From Haloarcula marina (lineage in GTDB: Archaea; Halobacteriota; Halobacteria; Halobacteriales; Haloarculaceae), in the NCBI RefSeq assembly GCF_024218775.1, contig NZ_CP100404.1, positions 186,001 to 250,000 of the forward strand: 64,000 nt of DNA. Direction: 5' to 3'. Numbering within the stretch: the first letter of the stretch is position 1; each line of letters starts with the position of its first letter. Below, piece by piece: positions 18,488 through 28,100 of the stretch. The position numbers and the translations under genes are program-made. The notes under the pieces are model-generated. The model saw only the letters and a list, made by a program, of their open reading frames with translations, was not told the DNA's origin and ran no database searches.

Positions 18488-19225
18488 CTACCGGACGAAA
18501 ACCTGCTCGTCGAGCGACCCCGTCACCTCGTCGGCGAGCGTCCGGAGGTTGACGGTGTCCTCGCGGTTGTACGACACCAGCGTTTCGAGTGCGCCGTCCC
18601 GCCCGCTCTCGTGTTCTCGCCAGAGGCGCACCGCGTCGCGCCCGGAGATGTCCGGCCGGTCGCGTTCGATGCCGACGTCCTGTTCTATCTGTTTCAGGCC
18701 GCCCGAGAGGCCGAGCTTTTTGCAGGTGTACATCAGGTCGAGGTGCGGGCGGTCCAGGTTCACGTCGAAGTTCGCTTCGAGGAAGGGTACGTCGAAGCGC
18801 TTGCCGTTGAACGTCACCAGCAGGTCGGCGTCGCCAAAGGCCGCCCGGAGGTTCCCCGTCGTCAGGTCGTCCCCGGCGACCAGCGTCTCCGTCTCGTCGC
18901 CCTGATGCAGGCTGACGGTCGTCACCTGGTTCCGCCGTTCGTCCAGTCCGGTGGTCTCGATGTCGAAGAAACACGCCCGGTCGCGGAACGTCTCGTACAG
19001 TCGCCACTGCTCGCTGTTGGGGAACCGCCGGTCGAAGTAGGCGACGTCGCCTTCGTCGAGGTAGGGTCGTCCTTCCTCGATGAACGCCGCGATGCGGTCG
19101 CCGCGCTTCCCGCCGACGACGCTCGGTTCGAACTCGTCCCAGTGTGTGATGCCCTGCTCCCAGATGGAGCGTTCTGTCTTCTCGCCGACGCCGTCGACCC
19201 CGATGAAACTGTTCTCGACGCGCAC
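18488..19225 (-). CDS. RNase H-like 3'-5' exonuclease (YprB-type)
   Basis: 245 residues from GTG 19225 (VRVENSFIGVDGVGEKTE). The N-terminal 20 residues resemble a helix-hairpin-helix-like turn (GVDGVGEKTE). The exonuclease part has ACFFDIETTGLD (DxE), LVTFNGKRFDVPFLE (Asp) and YNREDTVNLRTL (YxxxD), the DEDDy set. YprB-like proteins are predicted structure-specific nucleases of DNA or RNA. The longer frame to 19387 runs through the promoter and the hairpin at 19269 and is rejected. A CTTACATACA box fits a leaderless start. Confidence 0.88.
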   Translation of the reverse strand: MRVENSFIGVDGVGEKTERSIWEQGITHWDEFEPSVVGGKRGDRIAAFIEEGRPYLDEGDVAYFDRRFPNSEQWRLYETFRDRACFFDIETTGLDERRNQVTTVSLHQGDETETLVAGDDLTTGNLRAAFGDADLLVTFNGKRFDVPFLEANFDVNLDRPHLDLMYTCKKLGLSGGLKQIEQDVGIERDRPDISGRDAVRLWREHESGRDGALETLVSYNREDTVNLRTLADEVTGSLDEQVFVR

Positions 19226-19268
19226 GCTGTCGGATAGAGTGGCGGGTGTATGTAAGTTCGTTGGGTGG

Positions 19269-19295
19269 CGAGGAGCGCGCGAAGCGCGCCCCTCG
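19269..19295. repeat. 12-bp inverted repeat with GAA loop
   Basis: Arms CGAGGAGCGCGC and GCGCGCCCCTCG, one mismatch, loop GAA. It lies between two divergent genes (exonuclease and Usp). The same 3-base-loop design appears in other spacers of the window. Confidence 0.8.
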
Positions 19296-19346
19296 AAGCG
19301 AAGCACTGCCGAAACGCCGAAGCCACCCGCACGCCCATCCCGAGGT

Positions 19347-19727
19347 ATGACCGAGTATCTCGTCGCCGCCTCGTCCGTCCACGTCACCGCGGCCGCCGCC
19401 GACTACCTCCAGCCACGTCTGGACCCGAGCGCAGACAGCGTCGTCGTGGTCGGCGTTCGAGAACCGGACGCCCCCACTCGCGACGCCGAGGACGCCGCGA
19501 ACGTCGCGCGGTCGCGCCTCGCCGTCGCGATGCCCGCGACGGAAACGAGAGACGGCGACCCCACCGAGGAACTGCTGGCGGCTATCGACGAGTACGACCC
19601 GGACGAGGTGCTCGTCGGGGCGAACCGCGGGACTGCGGGCGCGACCGGGGTCGGGTCGACGGCGACGGCGTTGCTCGAACGCATCGACCGGCCCGTGGTG
19701 GTCGTTCCGTTGCCGGACCTCAGTTGA
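19347..19727 (+). CDS. Universal stress protein-like protein (UspA family)
   Basis: 126 residues from MTEYLVAASSVHVTAAAADYL. The Usp fold signature is visible near the end: VLVGANRGTAGATGVGSTATALLERIDRPVVVV. The first strand differs from classical Usp, lacking the usual VDGS loop, so it is a divergent member. Overlaps the end of the MinD-like gene by eight bases convergently. Start at ATG 19347 chosen because the upstream frame is repeat sequence. Confidence 0.8.
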   Translation: MTEYLVAASSVHVTAAAADYLQPRLDPSADSVVVVGVREPDAPTRDAEDAANVARSRLAVAMPATETRDGDPTEELLAAIDEYDPDEVLVGANRGTAGATGVGSTATALLERIDRPVVVVPLPDLS

Positions 19728-20454
19728 ATCGGTCGAGCATTCCCGGGTCGGGGAAGGTGAGGTCCAAGTCGATGTCGAGGAGTCCTTCGGTGGCCTGCGC
19801 GACTGCCGGTGCGAGCGCCGACGACGGGTCCAGTGCCGTCGGAACCTGCGCGTCCGTGGACGCCTCCGGAATGCCGTAGTCCGCGTCGGGAAGCGTGATA
19901 GCGCCCTCGGCGTCCGCGCGCGTCGCGACGACGGCCGTTTCGGGCGCGCCGAGGTCGCGGAGGCGGCCCTGTTGTCTCGGGAGGAGGTCCCGTCCGCGGC
20001 GAGTCGCGGGCGCGACGAGTGCCCGTCTCTCGGCGGTCGCCAGCGCCGCCACGGACTGGTTGGCCGCGACGGGCGGCACGTCCAGCAAGACGTGGTCGAA
20101 GCGCGTCGCGGCGTCGGCCACGGCCGTCTCGAAGGCCCGGGCGCTCTCGGGCGTCTTCGCGCGGGCGAGTCGCTCGAACGGCGCGTGGGCCGGGCAGAAG
20201 GCGATTCGGCCCGGCGCGTCCAAGTCGGCGTCGTACAGCGCGTCGCCCAGCGCCGCGTCGCCGGTCATCACCGCGGTCACGTCGTCACCGATGCGCCCCT
20301 CGACGTGCGTCGCCAGCCCCTGCGTGGCGACGGCGGCGTCGAGGATTGCCACCGACCGGCCCGCGCGGGCCAGCGTCGCCCCCATCTCGACGGCCGTCCT
20401 GGTCGTCCCCGCGCCGCCCGTCGCCCCCACGAGTGCAAGCGTCCCACCGTTCAT
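19720..20454 (-). CDS. MinD/ParA-like protein with altered Walker A motif
   Basis: 244 residues of deviant-Walker ATPase fold: LALVGATGGAGTTRTAVEMGATLARAG at the N-terminus, SVAILDA (switch), and DHVLLDVPPVAANQSVAAL (Walker B/switch II). In normal ParA/MinD the loop is KGGxGKT; here it reads TGGAGTT, so both the signature lysine and the P-loop lysine are threonine. ATP hydrolysis, and maybe dimer-dependent membrane cycling, is likely lost or changed. No amphipathic MinD tail is obvious. Function unknown. Confidence 0.82.
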   Translation of the reverse strand: MNGGTLALVGATGGAGTTRTAVEMGATLARAGRSVAILDAAVATQGLATHVEGRIGDDVTAVMTGDAALGDALYDADLDAPGRIAFCPAHAPFERLARAKTPESARAFETAVADAATRFDHVLLDVPPVAANQSVAALATAERRALVAPATRRGRDLLPRQQGRLRDLGAPETAVVATRADAEGAITLPDADYGIPEASTDAQVPTALDPSSALAPAVAQATEGLLDIDLDLTFPDPGMLDRFN

Positions 20455-20517
20455 GGACGGGACTGTCTCGCCTCATCACACAAAAAGTTCCGGAACAGAT
20501 TCGAGGAAAAGAACCGG

Positions 20518-20940
20518 TCAGGCCGCGTCCTCGATGGCCGTCGCGATGTCGTCGAGTTCGTCGTCCGCGAGGTCCGGACGGTCGCCGAAGAGCGCGTGAA
20601 TCGGGCGGCCGCCGTCGTCGGAAAACCGCGGGACGATGTGGCCGTGGACGTGCGGGACCTCTTGGCCCGCTTCCTCGCCGTTGTTGAACGCGACGGTGCT
20701 GGCGGGGGCGTCGACGGCCGCCTCGACGGCCGGTGTAAGCCGGTGTAGCGCCGCGAACACGTCGCTCGCGGCGTCTTCGGGCAGGTCGGCCATCGTCTCG
20801 TGGTGGGCCTTCGGGATGACGAGCGTGTGGCCCGGCGCGAGGGGGTTGGCGTCCAGGAACGCGAGCACGGCGTCGTCCTCGTAGACGGTGCGACTCGGGA
20901 TGTCGCCAGCGACTATCTGACAGAAGATGCAGTCGTCCAT
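20518..20940 (-). CDS. HIT-family nucleotide hydrolase/transferase
   Basis: 140 residues starting MDDCIFCQIVAGDIPS, the standard HIT beginning with a CxxC zinc pair. The catalytic histidine triad is HVHGHIVPR (about residues 100-108). HINT-type enzymes split nucleoside phosphoramidates and similar compounds. Single gene between the MinD-like and glycosylase genes. Confidence 0.94.
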   Translation of the reverse strand: MDDCIFCQIVAGDIPSRTVYEDDAVLAFLDANPLAPGHTLVIPKAHHETMADLPEDAASDVFAALHRLTPAVEAAVDAPASTVAFNNGEEAGQEVPHVHGHIVPRFSDDGGRPIHALFGDRPDLADDELDDIATAIEDAA

Positions 20941-20982
20941 AATCGGCGGTGCGGGCGGCGGCCGTATGAAGGTTCGGGGGCG

Positions 20983-21672
20983 TTACGCCCCGGCCACCGT
21001 CGTGCGGATTTCGTCGACGTACTCCGCGTAGGTGTAGTCCAGCCGCGACAGCCACACTTCCTGATAACTCGGGTGGAGGAGCGGGACCACGGGAACACCG
21101 AGCGTCTCACTCGTCTCGACCGTGAGGACGCTGTCGAGGAATCCGCCGACGACGTTGCCGTCGAGGGCACGAACTGTCTCGGTGGCGTGTTTCCCGGTCG
21201 TGAGGACGGCGCGGGGCGCGACGGTTTCGACTTCTTCGACCAGGTACGGGCGGCAGTTCGCCAGTTCCGCGGCGCTCGGGTCGCGGTTGCCCGGCGGGTG
21301 GCACTTCACCGCGTTCGTGTAGTAGCAGTCGCCGTGGCCGAACCCGGCGTCGGCCAGCAGTGTCCGCACCTTCCGGCCCGACCGGCGGGAGGTGTAGGCC
21401 ATCCCGGTCCGGTTGCCGCCGCGCCACGGGTCGGTGTCGTCGTCCGCCCCATCCGTCGCATCCGCGGGGTCGCGACCCTCGGCCGGGGCTTCGCCGACGA
21501 CGACTACCGCGGCGGTACCGGGGCCGTTCCCCCACGAGATACATTCGCGGGCGTCCACGAGGGCGGGGCAGCGTGTGCAGTCCGTCGCGAGGACGTGCCG
21601 TTCGTCGGCCGCGGGATACTCGGGCACGCTCGATTGCAGGGGCGGACCGTGCAAAGCCGTGGCGGTCACCAC
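20983..21672 (-). CDS. Iron-sulfur uracil-DNA glycosylase family protein
   Basis: 229 residues. Cys pair CTRC at about residues 32-35, the conserved ECISWGNGP, the GEAPAEG water-activating loop, CYYTNAVKCHPPGNRDP and C-terminal LLHPSYQEV fit the family 4/5 (Fe-S) uracil-DNA glycosylases, which remove deaminated cytosine from DNA. The second half of the cysteine set is in the NCRPYL region. An acidic insert follows the catalytic loop (about residues 68-85). Starts within the promoter region of the DUF4177 gene on the other strand. Confidence 0.86.
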   Translation of the reverse strand: MVTATALHGPPLQSSVPEYPAADERHVLATDCTRCPALVDARECISWGNGPGTAAVVVVGEAPAEGRDPADATDGADDDTDPWRGGNRTGMAYTSRRSGRKVRTLLADAGFGHGDCYYTNAVKCHPPGNRDPSAAELANCRPYLVEEVETVAPRAVLTTGKHATETVRALDGNVVGGFLDSVLTVETSETLGVPVVPLLHPSYQEVWLSRLDYTYAEYVDEIRTTVAGA

Positions 21673-21706
21673 AAGACGTTTGCCGGTGGTCGCCGCGACA
21701 CCGAGT

Positions 21707-21877
21707 GTGACCTCCTACGAGTATCGACTGTTCGAAGTGGATACGGGTATGTTCGGCGGCAGCAGCGTCCCCGTCGACGAACTGAACGAACTGGGTGCCG
21801 ACGGCTGGGAAGTCGTCGCGCCGATTACGGAGAACAGCGGGCAGACGGCGGGCCTGTTGCTCAAACGCGAACGCTGA
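21707..21877 (+). CDS. DUF4177-like small protein
   Basis: 56 residues from GTG 21707 (VTSYEYRLFEVDTGMFGGSS). The pattern YEYR...LNELGADGWEVVAPI...GLLLKRER is the DUF4177 fold, a small alpha/beta domain of unknown role, at its normal length. Its frame extends upstream without a plausible start. It is divergent from the glycosylase gene with a gap of only 34 bases. Confidence 0.82.
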   Translation: MTSYEYRLFEVDTGMFGGSSVPVDELNELGADGWEVVAPITENSGQTAGLLLKRER

Positions 21878-21892
21878 ACGGGGCCGGACGAC

Positions 21893-22270
21893 TCAGCGAT
21901 TCGGCCCCCCGACCGGGTCGTCGCTGAGCGTGTCGGTCGGGGGTACCTCTAGCCAGTCATCGCCGACCAGCGGCGGGTCGTCGCTTTCGGCCACGTTTTC
22001 CTCGGGGTCGTAGCTGACCATCCCGGCCGCGTCGAGTTTCGGGAGGTCGACGTGATGGAGCAGTATCTTCGTCTCTCTGTGTTCCGCCGGGGTGACATCG
22101 GCGACGGACTTTCCGTGCGCTACCGCCGCGACCTCGGTCGCCAACTCGGCGAGCGGATGTGGTCCCTGCGTTCCTGTTACGGCGGCGAGCACTGCACGGC
22201 GGCGGTCGTTCCGGAGGATATCGAGCGCAGTCTCGACCGGTATCGTCGGCGCGTGTAGATACGCGTCCAT
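21893..22270 (-). CDS. Winged-helix DUF7344-type regulator-like protein
   Basis: 125 residues from MDAYLHAPTIPVETAL (an ATG nine codons upstream at 22297 is also possible). The block ALDILRNDRRRAVLAAV ... LAELATEVA ... HRETKILLHHVDLPKLDAAGMVSYDPEE is the haloarchaeal winged-helix domain often named DUF7344, with a C-terminal acidic tail. Predicted DNA binding. It lies 54 bases downstream of the Bat-type regulator on the same strand, so the two may act in one pathway. Confidence 0.75.
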   Translation of the reverse strand: MDAYLHAPTIPVETALDILRNDRRRAVLAAVTGTQGPHPLAELATEVAAVAHGKSVADVTPAEHRETKILLHHVDLPKLDAAGMVSYDPEENVAESDDPPLVGDDWLEVPPTDTLSDDPVGGPNR

Positions 22271-22323
22271 ACTCGTCTCAACACCAATCACCACCATTAG
22301 TGATGTACCGGATTGGTCCGGTA

Positions 22324-24966
22324 TCAGTCGTGGTCGACCGACGGGGTCGTCGAGGAGAAGTAGCGGTCGAGCACCTTCGCCGTCGCCACGCGGAGATGTT
22401 GGTTGAACGTCGACGAGGAGATGTCGAGCGAGGCCGCCAACTTCTCGCCGGTCGTCTGCCGCCGCGGCCAGTCGAAGTAGCCCGCGTGATACGCCGCTTC
22501 GAGGGCCGCCCGTTGTCGGTCGGTGAGGTGGTCGTCACCGTCGCTGTCCCACGGGATTTCGGCGTCCCGTTCGCCCTCTCGCTTCGACCGTAGCCACACG
22601 TCGACGCCGCTCTGCTCGATACGGTCGACGTACTCCCGAACGTCCGTATCGAGGGTGACATCGACGACGAACTGGCCCTCGCCGTCCTCGAACGCGCCGC
22701 CGCGTATCTGACCGCCGCCGTCGATGAGCGCCGCAATCGGCGAGGTCCCGTCGACGCGCGCTTCCAAGACGCGGTGCGGACCGTCGCCGACCACGCGGAC
22801 GCTCTCGACGGCCGGGAGGGTCGACGCGGCGCGCTCTATCGCCGCCGGGTCGGCGTCGTCCACGTCGACGTACAGCAGGTACCGACTGCGTTCGATGGGG
22901 ACGATGCCCTCGAGAGTCCACCGGCCGCCGACCCGTTCGTTCAGGGCCAACAGCGGCGCGTCCGCGCCGGTTACCGTCAGTTCGAGTTCGAGGAACGCCG
23001 TGGCGTGGAGGAGTTTCTTCGCCTGAATCGCGTCCAGCGCCGTCCCGACCAACTGTCCGAGTTCGACGAACACGGCCTGCTCACGCGGTCCGAACGCGTC
23101 GGTGGTATCGCCGCCGACGGAGAGGACACCGTAGACGACGCCCTCGTGTTCGATAGCGACGTTACAGACCGTCTGGACGCCGAGGGTGCGTGCCGTCTCG
23201 CGGACGACGGACGGCACCGACGGATTCGCTTGGAGGTTCCGCAGGACGGTCGACTCGCCGGTTGTCGCCGTCGTCCGCATCGCGGCTTCCAGCGGACTCG
23301 CCTCGGTCGTCCGGAGCGCGTCGAACTGCGCCGAGGTGAGACCGGCCACGTGTCCGACCGCCGTCCCGTCGTCGTGGTCCGTCTGACTCGTCACGGCGAC
23401 GGGGTAGTGCTCGACTTCGACGAGTCCCTCACACACCGACGCTTCGATCGTGTCTCGGGTCGTCTCGCCGACGATGCTCTGAATCGTCCGCCGAATCGCG
23501 TCGTTGGTGTTGGCGAGACGCTCGAGTTCGTCGCGCTGGTCGGCCAGTCGCCGCTCGTCTTCCTTCCGCTCGGTGATGTCCCTGAGCGCCGAGAGGTGTA
23601 GGCCCGGTGCCACGTCGGCCGTCGCGGCGAAGTCGACGATTCGCACCTCGCCGTCCGGGCGGACGAGGGGGAACTCGCCGCGGCCGGTCCCCTCCGCGAT
23701 GAACGCCTCCCACGCGGCCGCGACATCGTAGCCTTCCGGCGCGAAGTCCGCGACGTTGCGGCCCACGAGTTCGTCTTCGGGGAGGCCGTAGAGGTCGCAG
23801 GCGGCCGGGTTGACCGAGACGTAGGTACCGTCGTCGTCGGCCAACACCAGCGCGTCCAGCGTACTGTCGAAGATGCTCTGTAACTGTTGCTCGCGCTCTC
23901 TGGTCGCCTTGGCCTGCACTTTCTGTTCGGTGATGTCCCTGAAGGTGACGACGACGCGCGCTACTTCCCCGGCCTCCGAGAGGACGGGCGCCGCGCCGAC
24001 CGACACACTGATTCGAGTGCCGTCCGCTCGCCTGAGCGTCTGCTCGTGCCCGACGGTCGGTTCGCGGGTCCGCAGTGCGATGGAGAACGGGAACTCCTCC
24101 TCGTCGAGCGGTCGGCCGTCGGGATGGCGGACCTCCCACGTCGGTTCGCGGAATGACTCGTCCAGTAGCGTCTCCCGGTCGACGCCGAGGATGTCCGCGG
24201 CGCGCTCGTTGACCCGAGTGAACTGCCCGTCCGGCGCGAGGACGCAGATGCCGACCGGACTCGCCAGCAGCAACTGCTCGACGAGGTCGCGTTCGCGTTC
24301 GAGCGCTGCCTCGTGGCGCTTTCGTTCGGTCACGTCCCGGAAGTACACCGAGAGCCCCGTCGCAGAGGGGAACGCGCGCAACTCGAACCACGTCTCGGTC
24401 GCGGGTCCGTGCCACTCGAAGCCTACCGGCTCCTGTGTCTCCATCGCTCGCTCGAACGCTCGCTGGGGCGTCGCGTCCGCCACTGCGGGGAACTGCTCCC
24501 AGATGGTCGTCCCGAGGAGCGACTCACGGGGCTGGCCCAGTATCGCTTCGGCGTGGTCGTTGACGTAGGTGTAACGCCATTCGGTGTCGAACGCGACGAT
24601 ACCGTCGGTAACCCGCGAGAGGACGCTCCGGAGGGCCAACTGCTCGGGCGCGTCCGTCCGGCAGTGGTACACAGCGAGCGCGCCGGGGTCGGCAAGCGTC
24701 TCGACGGTCACCGAAAGGCTCCGCTCGCCGTCGGGGGTCGTCACCGTCAGGTCGTGAGTCGCGGGCGAGTCGCTCGCACCGGACGGGTCGGGGAGGGCCG
24801 CACCGAGCGCGTCCGAGCGAACAGATTGCCCGACGATGTCGTCCGCCGACCGACCGAAGACGGCGTCGACGCCCGGGGACGCCCAGACGACGGTCCCGTC
24901 GTCCGCACTCACCAGCACACAGTCGGCCCCGTCGTCGGCCGTGTATGGCTCGCTATCCGAATCCAT
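22324..24966 (-). CDS. PAS/GAF sensor with Bat-type HTH (HTH_10) output
   Basis: About 880 residues from MDSDSEPYTADDG (24966). Order: short PAS at the N-terminus, PAS with VTERKRHEAALERER linker, PAS with ITEQKVQAKATRERE, PAS ending ITERKEDERRLADQ, a GAF domain (SVCEGLVEVEHYPVAV to AVFVELGQLVG), a bacterio-opsin-activator GAF/PAS-like region (AFLELELTV) and the C-terminal HTH_10 (LTDRQRAALEAAYHAGYFDWPR ... LAASLDISSSTFNQHLRVA). It has no transmembrane segment and no kinase, so a one-component redox, light or ligand sensor is likely. Alternative starts at GTG 25026 and ATG 25041 lie close to a TATA-like box. Confidence 0.86.
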   Translation of the reverse strand: MDSDSEPYTADDGADCVLVSADDGTVVWASPGVDAVFGRSADDIVGQSVRSDALGAALPDPSGASDSPATHDLTVTTPDGERSLSVTVETLADPGALAVYHCRTDAPEQLALRSVLSRVTDGIVAFDTEWRYTYVNDHAEAILGQPRESLLGTTIWEQFPAVADATPQRAFERAMETQEPVGFEWHGPATETWFELRAFPSATGLSVYFRDVTERKRHEAALERERDLVEQLLLASPVGICVLAPDGQFTRVNERAADILGVDRETLLDESFREPTWEVRHPDGRPLDEEEFPFSIALRTREPTVGHEQTLRRADGTRISVSVGAAPVLSEAGEVARVVVTFRDITEQKVQAKATREREQQLQSIFDSTLDALVLADDDGTYVSVNPAACDLYGLPEDELVGRNVADFAPEGYDVAAAWEAFIAEGTGRGEFPLVRPDGEVRIVDFAATADVAPGLHLSALRDITERKEDERRLADQRDELERLANTNDAIRRTIQSIVGETTRDTIEASVCEGLVEVEHYPVAVTSQTDHDDGTAVGHVAGLTSAQFDALRTTEASPLEAAMRTTATTGESTVLRNLQANPSVPSVVRETARTLGVQTVCNVAIEHEGVVYGVLSVGGDTTDAFGPREQAVFVELGQLVGTALDAIQAKKLLHATAFLELELTVTGADAPLLALNERVGGRWTLEGIVPIERSRYLLYVDVDDADPAAIERAASTLPAVESVRVVGDGPHRVLEARVDGTSPIAALIDGGGQIRGGAFEDGEGQFVVDVTLDTDVREYVDRIEQSGVDVWLRSKREGERDAEIPWDSDGDDHLTDRQRAALEAAYHAGYFDWPRRQTTGEKLAASLDISSSTFNQHLRVATAKVLDRYFSSTTPSVDHD

Positions 24967-25040
24967 GTCTGCTCGCGACAGCGCCGCCTTGGGGTCGTCC
25001 GAAGCAGCCGTCGCTGGTGTTGCCACAGAAGCTAGTCTCA

Positions 25041-25048
25041 CAAATAAG
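25041..25048 (-). promoter_or_regulatory. TATA-like box of the Bat-type regulator
   Basis: CTTATTTG on the minus strand. Transcription would start near 25018-25020, which would favour the start at 24966 with a leader of about 50 bases, over the upstream start codons. Confidence 0.45.
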
Positions 25049-25123
25049 CGTTCTTGTAACTATTTTTGCCTGACACTTGTGGGGCTGGAACCCACTCTCG
25101 GGCGGCGTAGCTAACCGATTGTC

Positions 25124-25132
25124 CTTTAATGC
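25124..25132 (+). promoter_or_regulatory. TATA box of ileS
   Basis: CTTTAATGC centred about 26 bases before ATG 25153, which fits a leaderless mRNA and decides this ATG over the one at 25129 that overlaps the box. Confidence 0.65.
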
Positions 25133-25152
25133 CCGCGGCGGTTTGCTTGGAT

Positions 25153-28100
25153 ATGGAACGGTTCGCTGCGGTCGACGACCAGTACGACCCCGAGAACGTC
25201 GAGGAGGGGGTCTTCGACTACTGGGACGACGTCGACGCCTACGAACAGACGGTCGAGCACCGCGCCGACGGGGAGGACTTTTTCTTCGTCGACGGCCCGC
25301 CCTACACCTCCGGGGCGGCCCACATGGGAACGACGTGGAACAAGACGCTGAAAGACCTCTACATCCGCTACCACCGGATGCAGGGCTACGCCGTGACCGA
25401 CCGGCCGGGCTACGACATGCACGGCCTGCCCATCGAGACGAAAGTCGAGGAGCGTCTGGACTTCGAGAACAAGAAGGACATCGAACGCTTCGGCGAGGAG
25501 AACTTCATCGAGGAGTGCAAGGCCTTCGCCGAGGAGCAACTCGACGGGTTGCAGACGGACTTTCAGGACTTCGGCGTCTGGATGGACTGGGACAACCCCT
25601 ACAAGACGGTCAACCCCGAGTACATGGAGGCCGCGTGGTGGGGCTTCGAGAAGGCTCACGAGCGCGGACTGGTCGAACAGGGTCAGCGCTCCATCAACCA
25701 GTGTCCCCGCTGTGAGACCGCTATCGCCAACAACGAAGTCGAACGCGAGGAGGTCGGCAAACCGTCTATCTACGTCAAGTTCCCCCTCGCGGACCGGGAG
25801 GGGTCGCTCGTCATCTGGACGACCACCCCGTGGACCATCCCCGCCAACACGTTCGTCGCCGTCGACGGCGACGTGACCTACCAGGGCGTCCGCGCCGAGA
25901 AAGACGGCGAGGAGGAAGTCCTCTACGTCGCCGAACCCCGCGTCGAGGACGTGCTCTCGAAGGGCCGCTACGACGACTACGATGTCGTCGAGGAAGTGAC
26001 CGGCGAGGAGATGGTCGGCTGGGAGTACGACCACCCGCTGGCCGAGGAAGTACCCGACCACGCCCAAGCCGACGGCTCGGGACAGGTCTACACCGCCGAC
26101 TACGTCGACGCCGAGGACCAGACCGGTCTGGTCCACTCCGCGCCCGGCCACGGTGAGGAGGACTTCGAACGCGGCCGCGAACTCGGCCTCGAAATCTTCT
26201 GTCCCGTCGGCGGCGACGGCGTCTACACCGAACAGGGCGGGAAGTACGCGGGCACGTTCGTCCGCGACGCCAACGACGAGGTCATCGCCGACCTCGATTC
26301 GAAGGGGTACCTGCTCGCCAGCGAGTCGGGCTACACCGTCAACGAGGGGCACTGCTGGCGCTGTGACACGGGCATCGTCCGCATCGTCACCGACCAGTGG
26401 TTCATCACGGTCACCGACATCAAGGACGAACTGCTCGCCAACATCGAGGACAGCGAGTGGCATCCCCAGTGGGCGCGGGACAACCGCTTCCGGGACTTCG
26501 TCGAGGACGCCCCCGACTGGAACGTCTCCCGCCAGCGCTACTGGGGCATCCCCATCCCGATATGGCTTCCCGATAGCGAGGCGACAGCCTCGAACGGAAG
26601 CGGCGAAGCCGCTGAAGGCTGGAGCGGCGACATGGACGACGCCATCGTCGTCGGCGACCGGGCGGAACTCGCCGAACGCGTCGACCAAGATATCGACCCC
26701 GAGACGGTTGACCTCCACAAGGGGACCGTCGACGACCTCACGATTACGGAGGACGGCACGACCTACACCCGCGTCGGCGACGTGTTCGACGTGTGGCTGG
26801 ACTCCTCGGTGGCGACGTGGGGGACGCTCGACTACCCCGAGCAGACCGAGGACTTCGAGCGCCTGTGGCCCGCCGACCTCATCATGGAGGCCCACGACCA
26901 GACCCGCGGGTGGTTCTGGTCCCAACTCGGGATGTCCACCGCCGCCACGGGGAAGAGTCCCTACGAGGAGGTGCTGATGCACGGCTACGCGAACATGCCC
27001 GACGGCCGCGGGATGTCCAAATCGAAGGGCATCCTCGTCGACCCGCACGAGGTCATCGAGAAGCACGGCCGGGACCCGATGCGCCTGTTCCTGCTCTCCG
27101 TGACCGCGCAGGGCGAGGACATGAACTTCTCGTGGGAGGAGACACAGGAGATGCAACGGCGTCTCAACATCCTCTGGAACGTCGCCCGGTTCCCGCTGCC
27201 GTACATGCGCGCCGACGACTTCGACCCCGAGGAGACGACCGTCGAGGACGTGCGAGACGACCTCGAACTCGCCGACGAGTGGGTCCTCTCGCGCCTCCAG
27301 AGCGTCGAAGCGGCCATGACCGAGCACATGGACGACTTCGAGAACGACAAGGCCGCCGACGAACTGCTGGAGTTCGTCGTCGAGGACGTCTCCCGGTTCT
27401 ACATCCAGGTCGTCCGCGAGCGGATGTGGGAGGAGGAAGACAGCGACTCGAAGCAGGCCGCCTACGCGACGCTGTACCGCGTCCTCGAAGAGGTCGCCGC
27501 GCTGTTCGCACCGTTCACCCCGTTCGTCGCCGAGGAGATTTACGGGTCGCTGACCGGCGAGGCGGGCCATCCGACGGTCCACATGTGCGACTGGCCCGAA
27601 CCGACCGCGGACCTCCACGACCCGCAGTTAGAGGAGGAAATCGAGGTCGTCCGCGAAGTCGAGGAAGCGGGGTCGAACGCCCGCCAGCAGGCCGAGCGCA
27701 AACTCCGCTGGCCGGTCACTCGCGTCGTCGTCGACACCGACAGCGCGGCCGTCGCCGACGCGGTGCGGTCCCAATCGGCCATCATCGACGACCGCCTGAA
27801 CGCCCGCGCCGTCGACGTGGTCGGCCCCGACGAGACGTGGGGCGAACTCAACTACTCGGCCGAGGCCGACATGAGCGAACTCGGCCCCGCCTTCGGTGAC
27901 GACGCCGGACGCGTGATGAACGCCTTCAACGAGGCCCGCATCACCGACCCGTCGCTCGATGCCCTCGAAGGCGAAGTCGAGGAGTCGCTCGGTGAGAGCG
28001 TCGACCTGACGGAGGCGATGGTGACCTTCCGCCGCGAGACGCCCGACGGCGTCACCGGGACGGAGTTCTCGGCGCTGGACGGCGGCGGCGTCGTCTACGT

